In this document: positions 1-8,043 of the stretch, piece after piece | Layout: each line of letters begins with the position of its first letter | Position numbering within the stretch: the first letter of the stretch is position 1 | Source: Paucisalibacillus globulus DSM 18846 | GTDB taxonomy: Bacteria > Bacillota > Bacilli > Bacillales > Amphibacillaceae | Assembly (NCBI RefSeq): GCF_000482485.1 | Contig: NZ_KI519440.1 | Coordinates: 144,119-182,904 of the forward strand | Reading direction: 5' to 3' | DNA: 38,786 bases | The notes under the pieces: model-generated | The model's database searches: none | What the model was told of the DNA's origin: nothing | Seen by the model: only the letters and a program-made list of their open reading frames with translations | Made by a program: the position numbers and the translations under genes

Positions 1-60
1 AGTACGGCTGATATTTTGCAGATTTGGCTGATATTCAAGAACCGCGGCTGATATTCCTAA
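1..60 (-). repeat. Edge of a 20-bp tandem repeat array (three units)
   Basis: The word GGCTGATATT occurs at 6, 26 and 46, exactly 20 bp apart. Read on the minus strand it is AATATCAGCC, the core of the 22-unit array at 30563-31004. The minus-strand end of this block (AATATCAGCCGTACT) resembles the last unit of the large array, so the block may end at the window edge with only three units. More units may lie outside the window. Confidence 0.8.
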
Positions 61-152
61 ATGCCGCTTCTAAAAGACTACCCAAATTTTACTGAAGACT
101 ATGTAAACCGAGCAATCTGATAAACAAATCGTAGTTTCTACCTAATATACGC

Positions 153-179
153 AAAAAGAGCAGGCTCTTGAGCCCACTC
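153..179 (-). terminator. Rho-independent terminator of the DUF1906 gene
   Basis: On the minus strand an 8-10 bp GC-rich stem (arms at 170-179 and 158-167, two G-U pairs) is followed by a T5 run at 153-157. It lies just beyond the stop codon of the minus-strand gene at 183. Confidence 0.7.
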
Positions 180-182
180 CCC

Positions 183-1046
183 TTACCAAACAAACTCTAT
201 CATATTCCCATTAAATAAATTCGTATCTATATTACAGGTTTCCCCGTCAATTGCATATTGCCAGCCAAGTGTTTTAGCATTTTCAGGTCCTTCTGGATTG
301 AATTCTGGTGCATCATCTTTCGTGGTTATGTCTTTTTGAGGGTGTGCTGTCCACACGATGGTGTTTTCGATTGGAGCTTTTTCCATAGAATTATAGGCAT
401 TTAGCAATTCGCTATCTTCACTAAAGACACCGTAGACACCAGGCTCATAGTTTGAGTCTGCTAGTGTCGTATACCATCCTTCTATGAATGCTGCATCAAC
501 TGGATAATTTGGCTCGATATCAACAAAAATTGCAACACCTTCTGGAATTTCCAGGTCGTTAGCCATTGAAATTGCCTGTTTGGCATGTTCTACACCACTA
601 TCATTGCCACGAGCATCCTCCACATGATTGTAGATTACTAGAATCTTAATATCATTGTCATGTAAAAGTTTTACCTCATTGGAATCTAAACCTGCTGAGA
701 TATCCTCTTTTTCACCTAGATAGCGTCCCCATATAACCGGCTTTCCATAATTGTCGACTACACAACCAAGGAATTCTTTATCGGTATAGCTCGCAGAATC
801 AACACCCCAATGGATTTCTTTGCTTTTATCCTCTTTGTTTGCTTCATCATCCTTATCCTTGTCCTTTTCTTTGTTCTTATCTTCGTTATCGGATTCACTG
901 TCTTCGTTATTCTTATCCTTTTCCTCTGTATTGGGATCTTTTGCATTATCCATAGGTTCTTGTGGATTGTAAATGGATAGTATCAGAATGGGGATGGCGA
1001 TGACAATAAACAAACTAATCAGGGTGATTAGTTCATACTTTCTCAT
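183..1046 (-). CDS. Membrane-anchored DUF1906 (Rv2525c-like glycoside hydrolase-like) protein
   Basis: Residues 7-27 form one hydrophobic segment (signal anchor or uncleaved signal). Residues 30-77 are a very charged Lys/Asp/Glu-rich linker. From about residue 80 there is a DUF1906-type domain, a TIM-barrel fold related to GH25 lysozymes: an opening GVDSAS strand, an IWGRYLGE segment, an IKILVIYN strand and a FVDIEP strand carrying acidic residues in the usual place of the catalytic acids. The protein is expected outside the membrane facing the wall. The substrate is unknown; some family members are thought to be non-catalytic glycan binders. It is monocistronic with its own terminator at 153-179. 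The start is the ATG with an AGGGAGG-type site upstream on the minus strand. Confidence 0.75.
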   Translation of the reverse strand: MRKYELITLISLFIVIAIPILILSIYNPQEPMDNAKDPNTEEKDKNNEDSESDNEDKNKEKDKDKDDEANKEDKSKEIHWGVDSASYTDKEFLGCVVDNYGKPVIWGRYLGEKEDISAGLDSNEVKLLHDNDIKILVIYNHVEDARGNDSGVEHAKQAISMANDLEIPEGVAIFVDIEPNYPVDAAFIEGWYTTLADSNYEPGVYGVFSEDSELLNAYNSMEKAPIENTIVWTAHPQKDITTKDDAPEFNPEGPENAKTLGWQYAIDGETCNIDTNLFNGNMIEFVW

Positions 1047-1203
1047 GGGTTAAACCTCCCTTCAGACCCTTATGCTATTTTATTGTTGATGGGTTCAAAG
1101 GGTGTGGGCGTATAGATTAACAGAAATACTTGAAAATTTTGGCAGGAAAATAAGAGGTTTTTGTCGAATTTAGCTAGAAGGAGTAGTAATGAGGTGAATG
1201 AGT

Positions 1204-1887
1204 ATGAGTAAAGATAATGCCGCACGCACGTTTTTATTGAATAAATTAAATTTTTTACGGATAGATGAACTGGAACTGTTGGATAAACAGAGGAACGAAT
1301 TTGATGAGTTGTATGAAAAATATGTAGTAAATGGTGTAGGAGATGAAATTCCTTACACCTTGGCTGAGGGGAAGTATTTATTCTTAACTTATCTTATAGA
1401 GGAAAGGAACATTCTTGTTCATGGATCGAATAATCCGAATGTAAACGTATTTGAGCCTAGGGAATCGACGTTATTTTCAGGTGAAAACGTTAGAGCGGTT
1501 TTTGCTTCATCTGATGCAACTTGGTCTATATTTTTTGCTGTTATTAACAGAAAAGAATATTCTGGTTCGGGCTCATTGCGGAATGTTTGTGTAACAGCCC
1601 GAACGGAAAAAGGGACAAAACGATACTATTACTTTTCACTGAACAAGGATTTTAACGGTAAGTTATGGACGAACGGTATGATTTATTTGTTTCCAAAGGA
1701 ACGCTTTAAACCTGGTGGGGCAAAGAATGAATGGATTACAAAAGATGTGGTATCTCCACTTGCGAAAATCCGTGTTTCACCGGAGGATTTTTTATTTCGA
1801 AATTCCATTTTAAGACATCATGAGAACACATCTCATATTAAAAATTTGATTAGGCATTTATTTATTCCAAAATGGAAAAGGAAGTAA
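1204..1887 (+). CDS. Conserved hypothetical protein, first gene of a five-gene operon
   Basis: About 227 residues, soluble, no signal peptide or membrane segment. I do not recognise a named domain. The middle contains LVHGSN, then FEPRES, then AVFASSD and WSIFFA. That order loosely recalls the 'HG...PR...vfAt...A.fFA' pattern of ADP-ribosyltransferase-like folds, but this is only a visual resemblance. The start is chosen at 1204 because GAGGTG at 1191-1196 is 7 nt upstream of it and only 1 nt from the ATG at 1198. The stop is 3 nt before the next gene, so it is co-transcribed with the methyltransferase, the two Nudix genes and the phosphorylase. Confidence 0.6.
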   Translation: MSKDNAARTFLLNKLNFLRIDELELLDKQRNEFDELYEKYVVNGVGDEIPYTLAEGKYLFLTYLIEERNILVHGSNNPNVNVFEPRESTLFSGENVRAVFASSDATWSIFFAVINRKEYSGSGSLRNVCVTARTEKGTKRYYYFSLNKDFNGKLWTNGMIYLFPKERFKPGGAKNEWITKDVVSPLAKIRVSPEDFLFRNSILRHHENTSHIKNLIRHLFIPKWKRK

Positions 1888-1890
1888 GCT

Positions 1891-2604
1891 ATGGAAAGAA
1901 TTCAGAAAATACGTAAAGAAGAAAAAGTATATCATGATTACTGCTATGAGAATTATCGATTGTTTGAATCTGGTACCTGGTTACATAAACCAGTTAAGAC
2001 AGTAATGGACATACTTCCAGCATTCGAAGATTATGAATCGGTTAATGTCTTAGACTTAGGAAGTGGAGTAGGACGAAATAGCATTCCAATTGCAGGTTGG
2101 TTGCGAGAGTCGGGGAAAACAGGGCAAGTAGTCTGTGTTGATTTGCTAGATTCAGCGATAGAAAAATTAACGCGATACAGTAAAGAGTTTGATGTAACCA
2201 ACATTATTCATCCGATTAAATCATCCATAGAAAGTTTCGTGATACCAGAAAGTTCCTATGATTTGATTGTAGCGGTTTCTAGTATAGAGCATGTGGAATC
2301 AGAAGCGGCACTGGGAACAGTTCTTAAGAATATGGCAAAAGGGACAAAGTCTGGTGGCATTACCTGTATCATTATTAATTCAGAAATTCAGGAAATAGAT
2401 ATGGGAACTGGCGAGCAGCTAGAAGTAAATGTTGAGGTTAACATCTCGACACAAAATATGCAGCGTATCTTGCAAAAGGAATTCTCTGGGTGGACTGAAA
2501 CAAAAAGTCTTGTAAAGTTATTAAAATACAAAATTACTAGAGATCATAGAGAAGTTCTTATGAAAACAAATGCTATTACATACGTAGTAAAAAAACAGGG
2601 GTGA
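1891..2604 (+). CDS. Class I SAM-dependent methyltransferase
   Basis: 237 residues with a Rossmann-type methyltransferase core. Motif I is VLDLGSGVGRNS (about residues 53-64), followed by the acidic end of strand 2 (VVCVDLLD), a motif II/III region around SYDLIVAVSSIEHV and a C-terminal beta part. The family transfers methyl from S-adenosylmethionine; the acceptor (small molecule, protein or RNA) cannot be read from sequence. The Shine-Dalgarno site AGGAAG lies inside the end of the preceding gene, and the Nudix gene starts 6 nt after the stop, so it sits in the middle of a tight operon. Confidence 0.8.
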   Translation: MERIQKIRKEEKVYHDYCYENYRLFESGTWLHKPVKTVMDILPAFEDYESVNVLDLGSGVGRNSIPIAGWLRESGKTGQVVCVDLLDSAIEKLTRYSKEFDVTNIIHPIKSSIESFVIPESSYDLIVAVSSIEHVESEAALGTVLKNMAKGTKSGGITCIIINSEIQEIDMGTGEQLEVNVEVNISTQNMQRILQKEFSGWTETKSLVKLLKYKITRDHREVLMKTNAITYVVKKQG

Positions 2605-2610
2605 ACTAAC

Positions 2611-3168
2611 GTGGAAAAATGGAAAAAACTATCGTCCGATTATGTATTCAAATCACCATTTGGGAATTTGAGAAGAGATAAGATTGAATTACCAGATGGC
2701 AATTTAATCGATACATATTTTGTGAATGAATATGATGACTGGGTTAATGCAATTGTACTGACAAAGGATCATCATATTGTATTGGTAAGACAGTATAGGC
2801 ATGCAGCACAGGACTTCTTTTTAGAGATACCTGCTGGAAAGCCTGAGGGGAATGAATCCCATGCGGAGGCTATTGTTCGAGAAGTGAGAGAGGAAACTGG
2901 ATATACGACTGAGCTTGAGCCAATCAAATTAGGGGAGTTTTTTGTCAATCCAGCAACACAAACTAATAAGGTGATCACCTACTTGCTTCTAGATTCGTAT
3001 CGAGCTTTTGAACAGGATTTAGACCCGACGGAGTTCATTGATGTACATGTAGTGGAACTGGATGATATGGATAAGTTGATAGCAACTGGTGAGATTAATC
3101 AGTTATTTACAGCAAGTGCTTATTATATGGTGAAATCATTTTTGATGAATCGCTTAAAGGAGAAGTAG
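2611..3168 (+). CDS. Nudix hydrolase, ADP-ribose pyrophosphatase type
   Basis: 185 residues. The Nudix box is complete and canonical: it begins GKPEGNE and ends REVREETGY (about residues 76-98). Just before it is VRQYR...EIPAG, the signature of the NudF-type ADP-ribose pyrophosphatase subgroup, whose members cleave ADP-ribose to AMP and ribose 5-phosphate with divalent metal. The start is GTG; the gene begins 6 nt after the methyltransferase stop and ends 2 nt before the second Nudix gene. The exact nucleotide substrate is inferred from subgroup motifs only. Confidence 0.85.
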   Translation: MEKWKKLSSDYVFKSPFGNLRRDKIELPDGNLIDTYFVNEYDDWVNAIVLTKDHHIVLVRQYRHAAQDFFLEIPAGKPEGNESHAEAIVREVREETGYTTELEPIKLGEFFVNPATQTNKVITYLLLDSYRAFEQDLDPTEFIDVHVVELDDMDKLIATGEINQLFTASAYYMVKSFLMNRLKEK

Positions 3169-3170
3169 GT

Positions 3171-3665
3171 ATGACTTCAGTTTATGTTAATTGGGGAGTA
3201 GGATTAATGAAATTAACTTGGAAGCAAGATTATGTACCTCCATTGGATTTAATTACAAGTGTTCATGGATTTTGCTTTTACGAGGGGAAGGTTCTACTTG
3301 TAGATTTAAATCATCGTGGATGGGACATACCAGGTGGCCATATGGAAGAAGGTGAAAGCCCCGAACTATGCTTTAAACGAGAAGCGATGGAGGAAGGATA
3401 TGTGGAAGGTGACTGTAAGCTACTTGGAGCAGTTGAGATAGACCACCATGATAATCAGAATTGGGATGAGTCAAGTAAATATCCTATCGTGGGTTATCAA
3501 TTATTCTATCGAATGGATATTAAAACGATTCATCCATTTGGTGGGGAATTTGAATCTGATAGAAGGACATTTATTGAAACAGATAATATTAAACAATATA
3601 TTGACGTAGATGACGTCCGTCAAGCAATGCTAGATTATGCGTTGCAATTAGAAGTAAGGAACTGA
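3171..3665 (+). CDS. Nudix hydrolase with an altered Nudix box
   Basis: A MutT-type protein of 164 residues. The box starts GHMEEGE and continues to REAMEEGYV, so the metal-binding REuxEE part is intact, but the late glycine of the consensus (REuxEExGu) is a tyrosine here. An alternative ATG at 3207 (152 residues) has its own GGGGAGTAGG site, so the N-terminus is uncertain; the ATG at 3171 uses the AGGAG inside the previous gene. It is the fourth gene of the tight operon and differs in sequence from the preceding Nudix gene. Substrate unknown, most likely a nucleoside diphosphate derivative. Confidence 0.8.
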   Translation: MTSVYVNWGVGLMKLTWKQDYVPPLDLITSVHGFCFYEGKVLLVDLNHRGWDIPGGHMEEGESPELCFKREAMEEGYVEGDCKLLGAVEIDHHDNQNWDESSKYPIVGYQLFYRMDIKTIHPFGGEFESDRRTFIETDNIKQYIDVDDVRQAMLDYALQLEVRN

Positions 3666-3686
3666 AACTAAATAGGGGGATACAAC

Positions 3687-4436
3687 ATGAAATTATACTG
3701 TGACTTTAAAAAAGAGGATTGGATGGGGGCATTAAAGCTTTCTGAACAAAACATCCCACAATCTTTTATTTTACATGGCGAATGGGATCATCAAGAAAAC
3801 CTGGAGCTTTGGAGAAACATATTAACCGATCAAGAAAAGCAATCTGATTGGAATACGGTCATTGGAAATATTAATGAAACAAGAATTGGTTTTTCTAATG
3901 TATTTGGTGGACCTTCAGCAGCAATTACTGCACATCGTTATGCCATACTTGGAACGGAGAAATTCATCCAAACTGGCTACTTTGGAGGCTTGTCCCATGA
4001 TATTCAATATGGCGACATTCTTATTGTTACGGGTGCATATATGGAGGATGGTGTTTCAGAGTGGTATTTACCTAGGGAAACAATGGTATATGCGGACCAT
4101 CAGCTAGTGGAGGCAGCTATAAACTTCTGTGAGAAAAAAGGCTATCCGTTTGTAACTGGTTCTGTCATGTCAACAAGTGCCATGTACATGGAAACGACAG
4201 AACTAGTAAAAAGTTGGGCCGAGGATGGTCATCTTGGGGTGGATATGGAAACAGCGACGACTTTTGCTATTGCCAAATACTTTAATCGTAAAGCTATTGG
4301 ACTATTAAATTTATCCGACCATATTATTCAGGGAGAAACTTTTTATACTAGGCCAGAAGAGTTAGATAGACTAATGGATGAGACAGATAGAAGGATACGT
4401 GAGCTGGCACTATATTTGGCTTCATTGGAAATTTAA
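3687..4436 (+). CDS. Nucleoside phosphorylase (uridine phosphorylase/PNP family)
   Basis: 249 residues of the PNP_UDP_1 fold. Visible are a phosphate-binding region with NVFGGPSAAI (about 71-80), a TGYFGGLS loop (96-103), the family hallmark VDMETA (185-190) that contacts the ribose and base, and LSDH (209-212) with the Asp expected near the base. Members reversibly split nucleosides into base and ribose 1-phosphate. Purine or pyrimidine preference cannot be fixed here. It is the last gene of the operon, 21 nt after the second Nudix gene, and is followed by a hairpin at 4453. The company of Nudix enzymes suggests nucleotide salvage or clean-up. Confidence 0.8.
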   Translation: MKLYCDFKKEDWMGALKLSEQNIPQSFILHGEWDHQENLELWRNILTDQEKQSDWNTVIGNINETRIGFSNVFGGPSAAITAHRYAILGTEKFIQTGYFGGLSHDIQYGDILIVTGAYMEDGVSEWYLPRETMVYADHQLVEAAINFCEKKGYPFVTGSVMSTSAMYMETTELVKSWAEDGHLGVDMETATTFAIAKYFNRKAIGLLNLSDHIIQGETFYTRPEELDRLMDETDRRIRELALYLASLEI

Positions 4437-4452
4437 AAAGATTTGGAAGGAT

Positions 4453-4488
4453 TCCCTCTGTAAGCCATAGTCTAACAGGGGGATTTTA
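4453..4488 (+). terminator. Probable terminator of the five-gene operon
   Basis: Arms at 4453-4461 and 4475-4483 pair over about 9 bp (one G-U) around a 13-nt loop. Only a short T4 run follows, so termination may be incomplete. Confidence 0.5.
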
Positions 4489-4567
4489 TATAAGATTATC
4501 TACTTTTAATTTTTCTTTGAAAATTATCAGATAGCAAACAGGAGTTTCTTCATTATACTTTATTAGA

Positions 4568-4576
4568 TGTTATAAT
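4568..4576 (+). promoter_or_regulatory. Extended -10 promoter of the HIT/VOC genes
   Basis: TGTTATAAT, a perfect extended -10 (TGnTATAAT), lies 39 nt before the HIT protein start. No good -35 hexamer is visible, which is usual for extended -10 promoters. Confidence 0.55.
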
Positions 4577-4615
4577 ATTTACAATGTTCATATTTAATGA
4601 AGGGTGGAGAGGGCT

Positions 4616-4945
4616 ATGACGAACGATTTTTATTGTGATCAAGTCTTAAGTGGTAAAACAGAAGTTGAAAAAGTATATGAGACGGAGAATGTCTTAGCGT
4701 ACTATCATACACGTCCATATTACCAGGTACATATCGTTGCAATTCCAAAAAAACATATCCTTTCTTTAACGAAAATGGAAGATGCTGATCAGGAAATATT
4801 GATGGAATTGATGACGGTAATTCAAAAGGTAGCGGCAGACATTGAAGAAAAATATGGTGCATGTAGAGTAATCACTAATTTAGGAAACTATCAAGAATCG
4901 AAACACTTACATTGGCATATTGTATCGGGTGATAAACAAAAATGA
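4616..4945 (+). CDS. HIT-family (histidine triad) nucleotide-binding protein
   Basis: 109 residues, the size of a small HINT-like protein. The C-terminal histidine triad HLHWHIV (His97, His99, His101) is intact; the central His acts as nucleophile on nucleoside phosphoramidates or related phosphoesters in this family. An upstream part with IPKKHILSL matches the usual 'pKkHi' strand. The ATG at 4616 is preferred over the GTG at 4604 because AGGGTGGA lies 7 nt upstream of it. The next gene's Shine-Dalgarno site overlaps this stop codon, so the two are translationally close. Confidence 0.85.
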   Translation: MTNDFYCDQVLSGKTEVEKVYETENVLAYYHTRPYYQVHIVAIPKKHILSLTKMEDADQEILMELMTVIQKVAADIEEKYGACRVITNLGNYQESKHLHWHIVSGDKQK

Positions 4946-4961
4946 TGGAGGAAATAAAAAT

Positions 4962-5366
4962 ATGAATTTTAATAACTTCTCAGCTGCTCAAGTCCGCATT
5001 GCTAGACCAACAGATAACTATGATGAAGTGATTGATTTCTATGAAAATGGATTAGGTTTAAAAAGATTGACTGATTTTACGGGACATAGGGGATATACAG
5101 GGGTAATCTATGGGTTACCAGGCGCATCCTATCACCTAGAATTCACCAAGCATGTCGATGGTTCCCCTTGCCCAGCACCGACAAAAGATAATTTACTAGT
5201 ATTTTATATTCCAAGTCAAGATGAAATAACAATGGTAAAAGAGAGACTTAGTCGAATGGGGTACCCTGAGGTTGAACCGGAAAATGGCTATTGGGAAGAA
5301 AAAGGAGTTACCATTGAAGACCCAGACGGATGGCGTATTGTTTTGATGAACTCAGAAGGAATTTAA
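4962..5366 (+). CDS. VOC family (glyoxalase/bleomycin-resistance fold) protein
   Basis: 134 residues. One pair of beta-alpha-beta-beta-beta units is visible: VRIARPTDNYDEVIDFYE opens the first, and VTIEDPDGWRIVLMN closes the second, both typical of vicinal oxygen chelate proteins. Family members are lyases, dioxygenases or drug-binding resistance proteins; the substrate here is unknown. The ATG at 4962 with GATGGAGGAAA in front is far better than the upstream TTG at 4920 that overlaps the HIT gene. It probably shares the promoter at 4568. Confidence 0.75.
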   Translation: MNFNNFSAAQVRIARPTDNYDEVIDFYENGLGLKRLTDFTGHRGYTGVIYGLPGASYHLEFTKHVDGSPCPAPTKDNLLVFYIPSQDEITMVKERLSRMGYPEVEPENGYWEEKGVTIEDPDGWRIVLMNSEGI

Positions 5367-5411
5367 TGACTGGATAAGTATACTCACATAATAAACTTTT
5401 TAGGAGAATTT

Positions 5412-6272
5412 ATGATTAAGAAATATACGACAGCAGATGAAGATAAACTTAAAAAATTAATTACCACTTTAAACGTAGATTCTGATAGTTTGTATCTAAC
5501 TAAAAGTCCAAACTATATCTGCTCTTATGCAGCCTATGAGAAAGAAGAAATGGTTGCTCTTATTGTTGCTTGGAAAAGTAGCTTTCACCCGTTTTGTACC
5601 TATTTTAAGATTATTTCTCACCCTGAGTATACAGCTTTAGGAGAACTAATAGCAGAAGTAGAACAGAATGGGATGGCGTATCCATTGCAGACTGGAGTTG
5701 ATGAAGGTACGGTTCTCGACCACTACTATCTGGAACAAGATTTTGATTTAATTCGCAAAACGTATTTACCTAAAATTAATCTATCAAATTCACCTGGAAT
5801 TTTTTCTATGCCAAATAATGTTAAAACAATTCATGAAATTTCTTCCAACGCTACGCTTGTAACTAACCTAGTAAGTCTTGTAAAAAGAATTTATGAAGAA
5901 ACGCATACTGTTAATCCAGTGGCAGAATTTGAACTGGAAAAATGGAGAGAAATGATATTTGCAGAGGATTTGTTAGCGGAAGGTAGCTATGTCTGCCTAG
6001 ATAAAAGTGGGGAAGAAGTTTTAGCGTATTCATTTCTACATGAAGCAGAAACCAATGATACCGTTGAATTAGGCTGGGTCGGGTCTAGAACAATATTCGA
6101 AATGGAGTACATAATTTCGTTAGTTGGACTACAAATGGCTTATGCAAAACAAAAAGGTTATCAGTTCATGGAAGGTGAGTTTGATACTACGGATCCATAT
6201 GCAATGAATGTATTGAGTCACTTTACCATTCCAATAAACTCTGTTTTGAATACGTATCAAAAAAAGAGTTAA
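5412..6272 (+). CDS. GNAT-like acetyltransferase-fold protein, probably two-domain
   Basis: 286 residues. The N-terminal part (MIKKYTTADEDKLKKLI...) opens like a GNAT domain, and residues 190-280 read as a second GNAT-like half with VCLDKSGEEVLAYSFL followed by a motif-A-like strand ELGWVGSR. The canonical acetyl-CoA loop (R/QxxGxG/A) is poorly kept, so catalytic activity is uncertain. AGGAG precedes the ATG at a normal distance. There is no functional clue beyond its place among other small-molecule-modifying genes. Confidence 0.55.
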   Translation: MIKKYTTADEDKLKKLITTLNVDSDSLYLTKSPNYICSYAAYEKEEMVALIVAWKSSFHPFCTYFKIISHPEYTALGELIAEVEQNGMAYPLQTGVDEGTVLDHYYLEQDFDLIRKTYLPKINLSNSPGIFSMPNNVKTIHEISSNATLVTNLVSLVKRIYEETHTVNPVAEFELEKWREMIFAEDLLAEGSYVCLDKSGEEVLAYSFLHEAETNDTVELGWVGSRTIFEMEYIISLVGLQMAYAKQKGYQFMEGEFDTTDPYAMNVLSHFTIPINSVLNTYQKKS

Positions 6273-6331
6273 AAGTACCAAAGGGATTAGGGCGGTTTGA
6301 TGAAAGAAATAGTTCAAGGGGGATATGTAGA

Positions 6332-6931
6332 ATGGGCTCAAGAATCATGCACTTAATTATTGCAAATCAAATTGCAGAAAAAATTAACATACAAGATAAA
6401 CATGCTTTTTTTATTGGGGGAGTTGCGCCAGACGCCGTATACCCTAAAGGGAAATCACATTTTTTCGTGGGACACGAAAGGGATTATACGACAACAGTTG
6501 AATTTGAAAAGTTTCTAAATAAATATCCTAAAACGGATTATGTTCTTGGATACTACACCCACCTTATCGCCGATTATGTATGGGTAAAAGGGTTTTATCA
6601 AGGTTGGTTGAAAAACCGAATAGATGCTGATCATTCACTTCTTGCAAGATATCACGAAGATTTCAGATTATTAAATGCCAAATTACTTTATCATTACCAA
6701 TTGGATTCTAGTATCCTTGATAACCTCAACTTTAATAATGTTCAAGATTTGGATGAGGTGAAGGGTGAAGATGTACAAGCATTTTTTCCTTATGTGAAGG
6801 AAGATATGAATTATCCTAAAGAACATCTTGAGGAAGAGCTTCAGGTCTTTACCCTTTTACAAATTGTGGGTTATGTAGAGACGTGTGTTGAACGTGGTCT
6901 ACTTAAACTTCGTGCATTAGGTGTGGAATGA
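6332..6931 (+). CDS. Zinc-dependent phospholipase C-like hydrolase
   Basis: 199 residues of the Zn_dep_PLPC type: SRIMHLIIANQIAEKI at the N-terminus, FIGGVAPDA (about residues 28-36), then GYYTHLIADYVW with the His and Asp expected to bind zinc. Bacterial members are mostly uncharacterised cytosolic hydrolases rather than secreted phospholipases; no signal peptide is present here. AGGGGGA precedes the ATG. The stop codon overlaps the start of the broken GNAT gene (TGATG), so the two were translationally coupled. Confidence 0.75.
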   Translation: MGSRIMHLIIANQIAEKINIQDKHAFFIGGVAPDAVYPKGKSHFFVGHERDYTTTVEFEKFLNKYPKTDYVLGYYTHLIADYVWVKGFYQGWLKNRIDADHSLLARYHEDFRLLNAKLLYHYQLDSSILDNLNFNNVQDLDEVKGEDVQAFFPYVKEDMNYPKEHLEEELQVFTLLQIVGYVETCVERGLLKLRALGVE

Positions 6932-7440
6932 TGGAAATTAGAACGATCTCACTAGAAAAATTAGAGCTTCAACAAATTGCACGTCTATACCATGAAGTGT
7001 GGGGAGGAGAGCGTGATGATTTTTTAAATCGGTTCAAACGTCATGCTTCCTATCCTGAATTTTAAGGGATAGTTGCTATGGATGAAAATGCTGTTATTGG
7101 TTTTGCTTATGGTTATACATCAACTCCAGGACAGTTTTATCATGATTTACTTCGAATGTCACTTGAAAATTCTAACCAAGAATCGTGGCTTGAGGATTGC
7201 TTGGAATTTGTAGAGCTTGCCGTTCATCCGAATCACAGAAGAAAAAAACTAGGACAAGAACTGGTGGCAACATTACTTGAAGATTCTCAAAATCAAACAG
7301 CAATATTAACTACACAAAAAAATAATACCTCAGCCTTATTGCTGTATGAAAAGTTAAACTGGGAAGTACTTGAACATAATTTCAAACTCGGGGAGACAAC
7401 CGAACCATATATTATTATGGGAAAAAAGCTAAACCATTAA
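6931..7440 (+). pseudogene. GNAT acetyltransferase interrupted by an in-frame TAA
   Basis: Translation from the ATG at 6931 runs for 44 codons (MEIRTISLEKLELQQ... to YPEF), meets TAA at 7063-7065, then continues in the same frame as GIVAMDENAVIGFAYG and onward to a normal end at 7440. The second part has VELAVHPNHRRKKLGQELV, the GNAT acetyl-CoA-binding motif A. One base change (TAA for a sense codon such as CAA, AAA or GAA) would restore a protein of about 169 residues. A short product from the ATG at 7078 (120 residues) is possible but has no good ribosome site and lacks the N-terminal strand. Either a recent pseudogene or a sequencing error. Confidence 0.8.
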
Positions 7441-7459
7441 CTAACAGGAGCTAATAACA

Positions 7460-7945
7460 ATGTTAAAATACACAATAGCCTTTATCAAACGTGGCAACGA
7501 AATTCTATTATTAAACCGAGAAGCTTCTTCATGGATGGGTAGTTGGAATGGTGTTGGAGGGAAGCTTGAAGAAGACGAGTCTCCAACAGAATGCATCTTA
7601 CGGGAAATTCGAGAAGAAACAGGAATTATACTCCAGGATGTAACCTTCAAAGGAACGGTAACTTGGAACGTTGATAGTAAATATCACAACGGTATGTATG
7701 CATTTATAGCTGAAGTCCCAGACTCTTATGAGTATTTTACCCCAATTAAAACGGATGAAGGAATCTTAGACTGGAAGAAAATAGATTGGATTCTACACCC
7801 GGAGAATACTGGCGTTGCTAATTTGCATTACTTTTTGAGAGAAATGATTCAAGAAAATCATGCTTATGATTATCATTTCGTATATAAAGATAAACGAGTA
7901 GAACATTTTGTCCAAAGAAAGCTAGTAGATTTAGTTGATAGTTAG
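7460..7945 (+). CDS. Nudix hydrolase (MutT/8-oxo-dGTP diphosphatase-like)
   Basis: 161 residues with a full canonical Nudix box from GKLEEDE to REIREETGI (about residues 34-56). A short N-terminus with LLLNREASSWMGSWNGVGG in front of the box is usual for MutT/MutX-like proteins acting on damaged nucleoside triphosphates. The ATG follows AGGAG at a standard distance, 19 nt after the broken GNAT gene. Exact substrate not determinable. Confidence 0.8.
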   Translation: MLKYTIAFIKRGNEILLLNREASSWMGSWNGVGGKLEEDESPTECILREIREETGIILQDVTFKGTVTWNVDSKYHNGMYAFIAEVPDSYEYFTPIKTDEGILDWKKIDWILHPENTGVANLHYFLREMIQENHAYDYHFVYKDKRVEHFVQRKLVDLVDS

Positions 7946-7958
7946 GAAAGTATTAAAG

Positions 7959-8021
7959 CTTTCCGCTGACATAAGAAAAACCAACACATTCGTTTAAGTA
8001 TGCGAATGCGAGTTTTTCTAA
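7959..8021 (+). repeat. Dispersed hairpin element, copy A
   Basis: Begins CTTTCCGCTGACATAAGAAAAAC and ends GCGAATGCGAGTTTTTCTAA (8002-8021). AGAAAAAC (7974-7981) pairs with GTTTTTCT (8012-8019), and CATTCG with CGAATG further in. The same element lies at 14858-14922. Both copies sit directly upstream of a plus-strand gene. The hairpin with a T5 run could act as a terminator or attenuator. Confidence 0.65.
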
Positions 8022-8043
8022 ATACAATCTAGGGAGAACTGTT

